From: Prevotella sp. UBA2711
GTDB taxonomy: Bacteria > Bacteroidota > Bacteroidia > Bacteroidales > Bacteroidaceae
Length of the DNA: 22,345 nt
Direction: 5' to 3'
NCBI GenBank assembly: GCA_002354095.1
Contig: DEKX01000042.1
Coordinates: forward strand, 72,591-94,935
Shown: in pieces, positions 16,155 through 22,335 of the stretch
Numbering within the stretch: the stretch's first letter is position 1
How the letters are laid out: each line of letters starts with the position of its first letter
The notes under the pieces: generated by a model
Told to the model about the DNA's origin: nothing
Seen by the model: the letters and a program-made list of their open reading frames with translations, nothing else
Database searches by the model: none
Made by a program: the position numbers and the translations under genes

Positions 16155-18284
16155 ATGGCAAACCGCGATTTACATTTGACTCGCAATATCGGTATTATGG
16201 CCCACATCGATGCCGGTAAGACCACCACATCTGAGCGTATCCTGTTCTACACCGGTAAGACGCACAAGATTGGTGAGGTGCACGATGGTGCAGCTACCAT
16301 GGACTGGATGGCCCAGGAGCAGGAGCGTGGTATCACTATCACCTCTGCTGCTACCACCTGTAACTGGAAGTGGAATGGTAAGGAGTTCAAGATTAACTTG
16401 ATTGACACTCCGGGACACGTTGACTTCACCGCTGAGGTGGAGCGTTCACTGCGTGTACTTGACGGTGCTGTTGCTACATACTCTGCTGCTGACGGTGTTC
16501 AGCCTCAGTCAGAGACCGTATGGCGCCAGGCTGATAAATACAACGTACCCCGTATCGGTTACGTTAACAAGATGGACCGTTCTGGTGCCGACTTCTTCGA
16601 GACAGTTCAGCAGATGAAGGACATCCTCGGTGCTAACCCCGTTGTTATCCAGGTGCCCATCGGTGCTGAGGAGAACTTCAAGGGTGTAGTTGACCTCATC
16701 AAGATGAAGGCTATCCTGTGGCACGATGAGACCATGGGTGCTGAGTATGATGTGGAGGAAATCCCTGCCGACCTGAAGGACGAGTGCGAAGAGTGGCATA
16801 ACAAACTGCTCGAGGCTGCCGCTGAATATGATGAGGCTCTGATGGAGAAGTATTTCGACGATCCTAACTCTATCACTGAGGACGAGATTATCGCTGCTAT
16901 CCGTAAGGGAACCATCGCTATGGAGTGCACGCCTATGATCTGCGGTTCTTCTTATAAGAACAAGGGTGTTCAGCCTCTGCTCGACTATGTATGTGCTTTC
17001 CTGCCTGCTCCTGTTGATGTGGACGTGGTTACTGGTACCAACCCCAACACCGACGAAGAGGAAGGCCGTAAGCCCAGCGAAGACGAGCCAACAGCTGCTC
17101 TGGCCTTTAAGATTGCTACCGACCCCTACATGGGCCGTCTGGTATTCTTCCGCGTTTACTCTGGTAGCGTGAAGGCCGGTTCATACGTTTACAACCCACG
17201 CTCTGGCAAGAAGGAGCGTATCAGCCGTCTGTTCCAGATGAACTCTAACAAGGAAATTCCTATGGAGTCCATCGACGCAGGTGATATCGGTGCAGGTGTA
17301 GGTTTCAAGGATATCCGTACTGGTGATACCCTCTGCGATGAGGAGAAGCCTATCGTACTGGAGTCAATGACCTTCCCCGATACCGTGATTTCTATTGCCG
17401 TTGAGCCTAAGTCACAGGCCGATGTTGCCAAGCTTGACAACGGTCTGGCTAAGTTGGCTGAGGAAGACCCAACATTCACCGTACGTACCGACGAGCAGTC
17501 TGGTCAGACTATCATCTCCGGTATGGGTGAGCTCCACTTGGATATCATCATCGACCGTCTGAAGCGCGAGTTCAAGGTTGAGTGTAATCAGGGTAAGCCC
17601 CAGGTTAACTATAAGGAGGCTATCACGAAGACCGTTATGGGCTATCGTGAGGTTTACAAGAAGCAGTCCGGTGGTCGCGGTAAGTTCGCTGACATCATCG
17701 TGAACGTTGGTCCTGTTGATGAGGATTGGAACATCAAGGAGAACGGCGGTCTGCAGTTCGTCAATGAGGTGAAGGGTGGTAATATTCCTAAGGAATTCAT
17801 CCCCTCTATCCAGAAGGGCTTCGAGACTGCTATGAAGAACGGTATCCTCGGTGGTTATCCTGTTGACTCACTGAAGGTAGTTGTTGTCGATGGTTCGTTC
17901 CACCCAGTTGACTCTGACCAGCTTTCATTCGAAATCGCTGCCCAGATGGCTTACAAGGCAGTTTGCGCTCAGGCTAAGCCCGTGCTGATGGAGCCTATCA
18001 TGAAACTCGAGGTTGTTACTCCTGAGGAGAACATGGGTGATGTGATTGGCGACTTGAACAAGCGTCGTGGTCAGGTTGAGGGTATGGACGAGGCTCGTTC
18101 AGGTGCCCGTGTCATAAAGGCAATGGTTCCCCTGTCAGAGATGTTCGGCTATGTAACTGCTCTGCGTACCATCACTTCTGGTCGTGCTACCAGCTCTATG
18201 GAGTACGATCACCACGCTCCTCTGTCTTCAGCTCTGGCTAAGGCAGTGCTCGAGGAAGTGAAGGGCCGTGCCGACCTGGTATAA
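16155..18284 (+). CDS. fusA: Elongation factor G
   Basis: EF-G is the GTPase that drives translocation and, with RRF, ribosome recycling. The 709-aa protein has P-loop AHIDAGKTT (16-24), DTPGHVD (84-90) and NKMD (138-141), followed by domains II-V. It sits in the classical rpsL-rpsG-fusA block, which supports it being the main EF-G rather than a paralogue. It is followed by a 119-bp structured spacer before rpsJ. Confidence 0.97.
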   Translation: MANRDLHLTRNIGIMAHIDAGKTTTSERILFYTGKTHKIGEVHDGAATMDWMAQEQERGITITSAATTCNWKWNGKEFKINLIDTPGHVDFTAEVERSLRVLDGAVATYSAADGVQPQSETVWRQADKYNVPRIGYVNKMDRSGADFFETVQQMKDILGANPVVIQVPIGAEENFKGVVDLIKMKAILWHDETMGAEYDVEEIPADLKDECEEWHNKLLEAAAEYDEALMEKYFDDPNSITEDEIIAAIRKGTIAMECTPMICGSSYKNKGVQPLLDYVCAFLPAPVDVDVVTGTNPNTDEEEGRKPSEDEPTAALAFKIATDPYMGRLVFFRVYSGSVKAGSYVYNPRSGKKERISRLFQMNSNKEIPMESIDAGDIGAGVGFKDIRTGDTLCDEEKPIVLESMTFPDTVISIAVEPKSQADVAKLDNGLAKLAEEDPTFTVRTDEQSGQTIISGMGELHLDIIIDRLKREFKVECNQGKPQVNYKEAITKTVMGYREVYKKQSGGRGKFADIIVNVGPVDEDWNIKENGGLQFVNEVKGGNIPKEFIPSIQKGFETAMKNGILGGYPVDSLKVVVVDGSFHPVDSDQLSFEIAAQMAYKAVCAQAKPVLMEPIMKLEVVTPEENMGDVIGDLNKRRGQVEGMDEARSGARVIKAMVPLSEMFGYVTALRTITSGRATSSMEYDHHAPLSSALAKAVLEEVKGRADLV

Positions 18285-18294
18285 AAGAAATAGT

Positions 18295-18317
18295 GTGGAG
18301 CGGTTCCGCCGCTCCAC
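18295..18317 (+). promoter_or_regulatory. Perfect stem-loop in the fusA-rpsJ spacer
   Basis: GTGGAGCGG pairs perfectly with CCGCTCCAC (9 bp) around loop TTCCG. The tail is not T-rich, so it is not an ordinary terminator. The apical 10-mer GCGGTTCCGC is identical to that of the hairpin before rpsG, suggesting a shared regulatory or processing element in the str mRNA. Confidence 0.6.
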
Positions 18318-18324
18318 CTCTATC

Positions 18325-18359
18325 GCTGCCTGCTGAGTAAATGACTCTTTAGCGGCAGC
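18325..18359 (+). promoter_or_regulatory. Second stem-loop in the rpsJ leader
   Basis: GCTGCC (18325-18330) pairs with GGCAGC (18354-18359). The inner GCTGAGT pairs with ACTC..AGC with a T bulge, closing a small loop around AAATG. Together with the preceding hairpin it makes the upstream half of the rpsJ leader heavily structured, while the 3' half is A/T-rich and open. Confidence 0.5.
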
Positions 18360-18403
18360 CGTCATAAAGTTCAAATTATAAATTTTAAATTTCAAAGTAA
18401 ATT

Positions 18404-18709
18404 ATGAGTCAGAAAATTCGTATCAAGCTGAAGTCTTACGACCACATGTTGGTTGATAAGTCAGCCGAGAAGATTGTGAAGGCTGTAAAGGCCACAGGTG
18501 CTATCATCAGCGGTCCTATTCCCCTTCCAACCCACAAGCGTATCTACACTGTTAACCGCTCAACCTTCGTTAACAAGAAGTCTCGTGAGCAGTTCCAGTT
18601 GTCAGACTATAAGCGTCTGATTGACATCTACAGTTCAACTGCCAAGACTGTTGATGCGCTGATGAAGCTCGAACTCCCCAGTGGTGTTGAGGTAGAAATC
18701 AAGGTATAG
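18404..18709 (+). CDS. rpsJ: 30S ribosomal protein S10
   Basis: S10 (uS10, NusE) is a 30S head protein and also a partner of NusG/NusB in transcription antitermination. The 101-aa protein is complete, with IRIKLKSYDHMLVD, GPIPLPTHKRIYTV and the C-terminal LPSGVEVEIKV. In most bacteria rpsJ leads the S10 operon (rplC, rplD and so on); here a strong terminator comes 22 bases after the stop and no rplC follows. Its position after fusA is usual for Bacteroidota. Confidence 0.98.
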   Translation: MSQKIRIKLKSYDHMLVDKSAEKIVKAVKATGAIISGPIPLPTHKRIYTVNRSTFVNKKSREQFQLSDYKRLIDIYSSTAKTVDALMKLELPSGVEVEIKV

Positions 18710-18730
18710 TCATTCTCACAATTATGATAA

Positions 18731-18774
18731 AGTCCCGCAGCAGACGAAAATGGTCCTCGCGGGACTTTTTTTTT
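18731..18774 (+). terminator. Strong intrinsic terminator after rpsJ
   Basis: AGTCCCGC (18731-18738) pairs perfectly with GCGGGACT (18759-18766), followed by nine T residues. It ends the str transcript and cuts rpsJ off from anything downstream. Confidence 0.92.
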
Positions 18775-18828
18775 GCCTATTTCTTTTGAAACTAAAAAAA
18801 ATAGTTTAATTTTGAAAAAGCTGAGGAA

Positions 18829-18863
18829 TAAGAAAACGCTCCGTGCCTTGAGGCACAGAGCGT
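18829..18863 (-). terminator. Terminator of the abiE operon
   Basis: ACGCTC-C-GTGCC and GGCAC-A-GAGCGT (18836-18863) form an 11-bp stem with one internal mismatch and loop TTGA. Read on the minus strand it is followed by TTTTCTTATT, as expected for termination of abiEi-abiEii. It faces the rpsJ terminator, so the two convergent transcripts are insulated. Confidence 0.7.
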
Positions 18864-18923
18864 AAGATGAAGAGGATTCGCATTCACTACATGAGCGTTG
18901 ATGCTCCAGCACCCCCGACACTC

Positions 18924-18966
18924 GAATCTGGAAGAAAAATTACAGACCATACAACGTGCTGTAAAC
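18924..18966 (+). repeat. 43-bp direct repeat, copy 1 (flanks abiE)
   Basis: This copy starts GAATCTGGAAGAAAAATT and ends AACGTGCTGTAAAC. It is identical at 41 of 43 positions to 20535-20577 in the same orientation; the two differences are at repeat positions 19 and 22. The flanking sequence on either side is unrelated between the copies. The two copies bracket the abiE module. Confidence 0.92.
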
Positions 18967-18996
18967 AAGCAGCTTCTTTTGTGGATCGATTGAGAA

Positions 18997-19875
18997 CTAT
19001 GCATGACGAGGACGCAACTGGTTCCAATACGGCTGTAAATGAGTTCGGATAAGAGCGCCGACTTCAGTAAAGGATAATGGCGTGCTGTACTTGATTCGAC
19101 TCAAGAATCCTTTCCAATATAGTGAGCGATTACTGTCAGTAAAGAAGTCCTCGCTGAATAGTGGGTGATTCTCTTTATAATCAGTACCACGATTGGCGAA
19201 CGTAGCCTTGATAGCTTCCGAAAGGGTGGCAGAATCCAAAGACTGCTTTGACAAGATTTGATACACATCGAAGAAGTCCTTCATACGACTGTTACCAAGC
19301 GATAGTGAAATCATTGCCTGAAACTTCTCAGCAACAACCGTTTCCAACGAGTAAGCCAAGACATTAGCACCTGGGGCGGTGGCAATCAAAGCAGGAAATG
19401 CCAACTGTTGGGGAAATGGAGTGATGACATCACCAAACCCTATATCCATGGATATATATTGTTGGGCGGTGTCGAGATGTGCCAGAAGAGTAAGACGCAC
19501 ACCATGATAATCCTTGGAAATAGCAATCTCACCGGTTTCTATCGTGTTGATGTCAAACACAACACCATCCTCTTGACATTCAATCCGGCAAATCTCTTGG
19601 AATATCTTCTTGATGTTCGCCATGTCGTTGCTGACATTCTTCGCCATAAAATCAATATCCAATGTAGGACGTGCCTGAAATCCATCATGGGCATATAGTA
19701 ATGCGCCTCCCTTCAATATAAACTTGTCTTTATAGGCACTGACGGAAAGCCTGTACAAAAGCCGCTCTTGGAAATAGCGTGAGATTAGCAGCTGTGAACT
19801 GTATTTCTCTTCCCTCGAGATATTAAGCAGTCGTTCCTTTACTGACTTCCCGTAGTTCTTGATAGTTTTTGCCAT
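18997..19875 (-). CDS. abiEii: AbiEii-type nucleotidyltransferase toxin
   Basis: This is the toxin of a type IV toxin-antitoxin/abortive-infection system of the AbiEii/AbiGii family (DUF1814, nucleotidyltransferase fold), which acts in the cytoplasm; studied relatives transfer nucleotides to cellular targets such as tRNA. The 292-aa protein shows the four family motifs: GGALL (56-60), RPTLDIDF with the D73/D75 pair, the ETVVAEKF helix (178-185, K184) and SRMKDFFDVY (196-205, with K199 and D200). All look intact, so an active toxin is expected. It starts 4 bases after the abiEi stop, so the pair is a tight operon. Its end lies 30 bases from the inner edge of the 43-bp repeat. Confidence 0.9.
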   Translation of the reverse strand: MAKTIKNYGKSVKERLLNISREEKYSSQLLISRYFQERLLYRLSVSAYKDKFILKGGALLYAHDGFQARPTLDIDFMAKNVSNDMANIKKIFQEICRIECQEDGVVFDINTIETGEIAISKDYHGVRLTLLAHLDTAQQYISMDIGFGDVITPFPQQLAFPALIATAPGANVLAYSLETVVAEKFQAMISLSLGNSRMKDFFDVYQILSKQSLDSATLSEAIKATFANRGTDYKENHPLFSEDFFTDSNRSLYWKGFLSRIKYSTPLSFTEVGALIRTHLQPYWNQLRPRHA

Positions 19876-19879
19876 ACAG

Positions 19880-20455
19880 CTATATCATATATTTTACGAG
19901 TTCATCCATACGCTTACCCAAACGCATGGCATTGGCATAGGAATAGAGACGTGTGATGTCACAGTCTTTTCGTGATAGATAGTTGCGAAGAATCTCTGAA
20001 CTCACATCTATTCCAATCCTATTGCGGTACTTGACGGCATCACAGACGGATTTTTCCATATCGTATATCTTGACTTGAAAACCCTCGATGACAGCTTCCG
20101 AAACTCCAAGTTGGAAAATGCCCTTACTCAAAAAGAAAAGTTCTATGGGCGGGTATTCAGGCAGGGTAATCCTTCTGCTTCGCTCAATGGCTATACAATA
20201 AGATAGTGGTATCTGGGTTGTCAGTCCATAGTGTGACCATGCAGAATAAGTACACAACACTCCACCAGGAACTATTCGTTCTACGTCGATCATCGGTTTT
20301 GCCAATCCCTCATTGAGCGCATAGATGCCTTGGCGCAAGCGAACAATAGTGCCCTTTTCAACCTCATACAGAAGTTGGTAGTAAAGCGATTTCTCCTTTG
20401 CTTCCGCAGATGAAATGTAGCCTCCGTTCTGACTGATGTACTCCTTTATATTCAT
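19880..20455 (-). CDS. abiEi: AbiEi-type antitoxin and autorepressor
   Basis: This 191-aa protein is of the AbiEi antitoxin family. Family members have an N-terminal winged-helix DNA-binding domain that represses the operon and a C-terminal domain needed for antitoxicity; they do not bind the toxin directly (type IV). Here the N-terminal part (about 1-55) has the typical wHTH pattern, with YISSAEAKEKSL and the wing GTIVRLRQGIYAL. The segment VLCTYSAWSHYGLTTQIP is a further family hallmark. It is first in the operon, upstream of the toxin as usual. The upstream region carries promoter and inverted-repeat sites consistent with autorepression. Confidence 0.88.
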   Translation of the reverse strand: MNIKEYISQNGGYISSAEAKEKSLYYQLLYEVEKGTIVRLRQGIYALNEGLAKPMIDVERIVPGGVLCTYSAWSHYGLTTQIPLSYCIAIERSRRITLPEYPPIELFFLSKGIFQLGVSEAVIEGFQVKIYDMEKSVCDAVKYRNRIGIDVSSEILRNYLSRKDCDITRLYSYANAMRLGKRMDELVKYMI

Positions 20456-20459
20456 TATT

Positions 20460-20508
20460 CAGTAGTAATTACACTGCAAATATACTGCATTTTTTTGAAA
20501 GTGCAGTA
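20460..20508 (-). promoter_or_regulatory. Candidate AbiEi operator (two inverted repeats)
   Basis: TACTGCA (20483-20489) and TGCAGTA (20502-20508) form a perfect inverted repeat upstream of abiEi. A second, shorter pair CAGT (20460-20463)/ACTG (20473-20476) lies nearer the start. Related half-sites of the form (T)ACTGC/GCAGT(A) recur at 20473 and 20485. The first pair borders and overlaps the -7 box, as expected of a repressor site. AbiEi proteins are known to bind inverted repeats at their own promoter. Confidence 0.6.
20477..20484 (-). promoter_or_regulatory. abiE promoter -7 box
   Basis: On the minus strand this reads TATATTTG, a full match to the Bacteroidota -7 consensus TAnnTTTG, followed by CAG. 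Transcription would start near 20470, about 15 nt before the abiEi ATG. A clear TTG -33 element is not visible at the usual distance. Confidence 0.7.
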
Positions 20509-20534
20509 GTTTTGGAGGACTTTTTTTGTTAATT

Positions 20535-20577
20535 GAATCTGGAAGAAAAATTTCAAACCATACAACGTGCTGTAAAC
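20535..20577 (+). repeat. 43-bp direct repeat, copy 2 (flanks abiE)
   Basis: This is the second copy of the repeat at 18924-18966, 1611 bp away and in the same orientation, with two mismatches. It lies between the abiE promoter and the vapE gene. In the frame beginning at 20536 it reads NLEEKFQTIQRAVN and runs to a stop at 20599, so it may be the remnant of a coding 3' end. Confidence 0.92.
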
Positions 20578-20674
20578 GAACAAATTACATCAGATATTTA
20601 ACACGTATTAACGGCTATTTCTTAAAGTTAAATGCTGGTTTATATACTGGAGTATTATTAACTTCGCACTGGCT

Positions 20675-21934
20675 ATGAAGAAGAACGAGCAAAAAAAACA
20701 CCAACCGAACTATAAGGAATATATAGCTTCGGTGGAGGACATCAAGGAATACTTGATGAATCAATATCTGCTGCGGCGCAACGTGGTGAAAGGATGGGTG
20801 GAATACCGGAAGCCAGCCACATGCCGTGGCGAAACAACAGCGTGGCAACCATTGACGGACCAGACGGAAAATGACATCTGGATGGCACTGTCGCAAACGA
20901 AACGGGTGGACAAGAAGCACATCAGCAATGTGATTAACTCCAGTTTCGTGGACGACTATCATCCGTTCCGAAGCTATCTGGAGCACCTGCCTCCGTGGAA
21001 TGGCACCGACGACCACCTGCTGGCCCTCTCGCTGACGGTGCAGGTGAAGGGAGGAGTGGACGAACAGCTGCGCTTCGCCCAGTTTCTGAAGAAATGGATG
21101 GTGGGCATGGTGGCAGGATGGATTGATCCGAAGGTGGTGAACAATGTCATCCTGGTGCTGATAGGCGAACAGGGGTCGTATAAGACGACGTGGTTCTCCT
21201 ACCTGCTGCCGCCCGAGTTGGAGGAGTATTTCCGCATCAAGACCAATGCCAGCCGCATGACGAAGGACGATCTGCTGTCGCTGACCAACTACGGGCTGCT
21301 GTGCTTCGAGGAGCTGGACACGATGAGCACGCGCGAGCAGAACGAACTGAAGTCGGCGGTGACGATGCCGTCGGTTGACGAGCGTGTGCCCTACGACCGC
21401 TATGCCAAGCACCGCCCGCACATCGCCTCGTTCTGCGGCACGGGCAATAATGTCGAGTTCCTGAGCGACCTGACGGGCAACCGCCGCTGGCTGCCCTTTG
21501 AGGTGGAGGGCATCATGTCGCCGCGCGACGATCCGTTCGACTATGAAAACATCTACAGCCAGGCGTATGCACTCTACCTCCAGGGCTACCAGTATTGGTT
21601 TTCGCAGAGCGATGTCCAGCAGCTGGCACAGCATAATGCGCACTTCGAAGTGCCCAAGACGGCTCAGGATCTCGTGGACGTCTATTTCCGGCAGCCTGTG
21701 GGCATAGAGCGGGGCGAGTTCATGCCTATTGGCCGTGCGCTGCAGATAGTAGGCAGCGGCAGTGTCAATCAGGAAATCAACGCACGCAACCTGGGGCGTG
21801 CCTTCAAGGAGTTGGGATTCAAGTCCATGCGCACCAATGCGTCGCGTGGCTATATCGTCGTGCAGCGTACTCCCGCGGAGATAGCGGAACGGCAGAAGTG
21901 GTTGGCTGAAGAAGGTGACGAAGTGACGACGTGA
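20675..21934 (+). CDS. VapE-family P-loop protein (helicase-like)
   Basis: This 419-aa protein of the virulence-associated E (VapE) family belongs to the superfamily-3-like helicase/ATPase group found in phages, satellites and genomic islands. The Walker A-like loop is GEQGSYKTT (164-172), the Walker B is GLLCFEELD (207-215), and a downstream GNRRW suggests an arginine finger. It lacks the N-terminal primase-like/VirE_N region of longer relatives, and the C-terminal part resembles the DUF3874-type tail. ATG at 20675 is chosen; the frame is open 21 codons upstream but offers no good earlier start. GC content is visibly higher, with GC-rich third positions, than in abiE or the ribosomal genes. 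It is followed by DUF4248, a recurrent Bacteroidales pair. The biological role of these chromosomal copies is not established. Confidence 0.87.
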   Translation: MKKNEQKKHQPNYKEYIASVEDIKEYLMNQYLLRRNVVKGWVEYRKPATCRGETTAWQPLTDQTENDIWMALSQTKRVDKKHISNVINSSFVDDYHPFRSYLEHLPPWNGTDDHLLALSLTVQVKGGVDEQLRFAQFLKKWMVGMVAGWIDPKVVNNVILVLIGEQGSYKTTWFSYLLPPELEEYFRIKTNASRMTKDDLLSLTNYGLLCFEELDTMSTREQNELKSAVTMPSVDERVPYDRYAKHRPHIASFCGTGNNVEFLSDLTGNRRWLPFEVEGIMSPRDDPFDYENIYSQAYALYLQGYQYWFSQSDVQQLAQHNAHFEVPKTAQDLVDVYFRQPVGIERGEFMPIGRALQIVGSGSVNQEINARNLGRAFKELGFKSMRTNASRGYIVVQRTPAEIAERQKWLAEEGDEVTT

Positions 21935-21935
21935 C
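21915..21935 (+). repeat. Left set of 8-bp-phased GTGAC motifs
   Basis: GTGAC begins at 21915, 21923 and 21931, exactly 8 bp apart. The set covers the last codons and stop codon of vapE (residues GDEVTT). It is mirrored by an inverted set at 22005-22025. It may be iteron-like, or a slippage-built tail. Confidence 0.8.
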
Positions 21936-21944
21936 AATCTGATT

Positions 21945-21980
21945 GCGGGAATTTCCGCGCGTACCGCGCGCATGGTACGC
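21945..21980 (+). other. Palindrome and hairpin in the vapE-DUF4248 spacer
   Basis: GCGGGAATTTCCGC (21945-21958) is a near-perfect palindrome. Immediately after it GCGTACC (21959-21965) pairs perfectly with GGTACGC (21974-21980) around GCGCGCAT. There is no T-run, so a simple terminator is unlikely. The structure lies centrally between the two inverted GTGAC/GTCAC sets. Confidence 0.6.
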
Positions 21981-22004
21981 ACGTAACTTTATTCAATTTC
22001 AAAT

Positions 22005-22025
22005 GTCATAACGTCACAATGTCAC
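22005..22025 (+). repeat. Right set of 8-bp-phased GTCAC motifs
   Basis: GTCAT at 22005 and GTCAC at 22013 and 22021 are spaced exactly 8 bp apart, in inverted orientation to the GTGAC set at the end of vapE. The pentamers of both sets can pair with each other across about 70 bp, with unpaired 3-nt spacers. Confidence 0.8.
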
Positions 22026-22059
22026 TAAATAAAAACATTAAAAACAGGAAAATCAGATT

Positions 22060-22239
22060 ATGAAAGCAATGTCGAAACAAGAACTCGCCTCGGCAGCGGG
22101 CGTAAGTATTGACACGCTGCGACGCTGGCTGGAGCCTTACAGCGGGGAGCTGCAGCAGATGGGTTACAAGCCGAACATGCGGATACTGCCCCCTCGGATC
22201 GTTCAGTTTATCTGCGAAAAACTCTGCATTGACGTATAA
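22060..22239 (+). CDS. DUF4248-like small protein
   Basis: This 59-aa protein is too short for many gene callers. It starts MKAMSKQELASAAGVS and ends in a conserved-looking tail GYKPNMRILPPRIVQFICEKL. The pattern (K-x-ELA near the N-terminus, a tryptophan after a basic helix, then GYKP and PR-IV) fits the DUF4248 family, which occurs downstream of VapE genes in Bacteroidales. The N-terminal half, with AGVSIDTLRRWL, looks like a helix-turn-helix of MerR/excisionase type, so DNA binding is a reasonable inference. An internal ATG at 22069 could be the start instead. The leader is A-rich. No function has been established. Confidence 0.75.
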   Translation: MKAMSKQELASAAGVSIDTLRRWLEPYSGELQQMGYKPNMRILPPRIVQFICEKLCIDV

Positions 22240-22250
22240 AATGCTCATCG

Positions 22251-22284
22251 TAAATCTGCTTATCCCGCATAGGCAGGTTTATTT
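22251..22284 (+). terminator. Terminator-like stem after the DUF4248-like gene
   Basis: TAAATCTGCTTAT (22251-22263) pairs with ATAGGCAGGTTTA (22269-22281) over 13 bp with some G-U pairs and loop CCCGC, followed by a short TTT. It would end the vapE-DUF4248 transcript. Confidence 0.65.
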
Positions 22285-22327
22285 CGCACAGACGGGCTGA
22301 AAGAAACATCGTGCATGACGGTTGTAG

Positions 22328-22335
22328 TACCTTTG
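22328..22335 (+). promoter_or_regulatory. -7 promoter box facing out of the window
   Basis: TACCTTTG followed by GCA matches the Bacteroidota -7 consensus and the str promoter in this window. No good -33 TTG is seen. The gene it would drive lies beyond base 22345. From the usual order after VapE-DUF4248, an HU-like DNA-binding protein gene is expected there. Confidence 0.65.

Noticed and set aside
18867..19052. 61-codon plus-strand frame spanning repeat copy 1 and the abiEii 3' end
   Set aside because: It overlaps the toxin gene on the opposite strand, has no promoter or family features, and runs through the repeat in a different frame from the one conserved in both copies.
18901..20601. CRISPR array suspected from the repeats around abiE
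   Set aside because: There are only two copies 1.6 kb apart with genes between them; no short regular spacers and no cas genes.
20615..21982. 455-codon minus-strand open frame opposite vapE
   Set aside because: It mirrors the GC-rich vapE gene, is rich in Arg/His/Leu as expected of an antisense shadow, and shows no recognisable domain, whereas the plus strand has clear Walker motifs.
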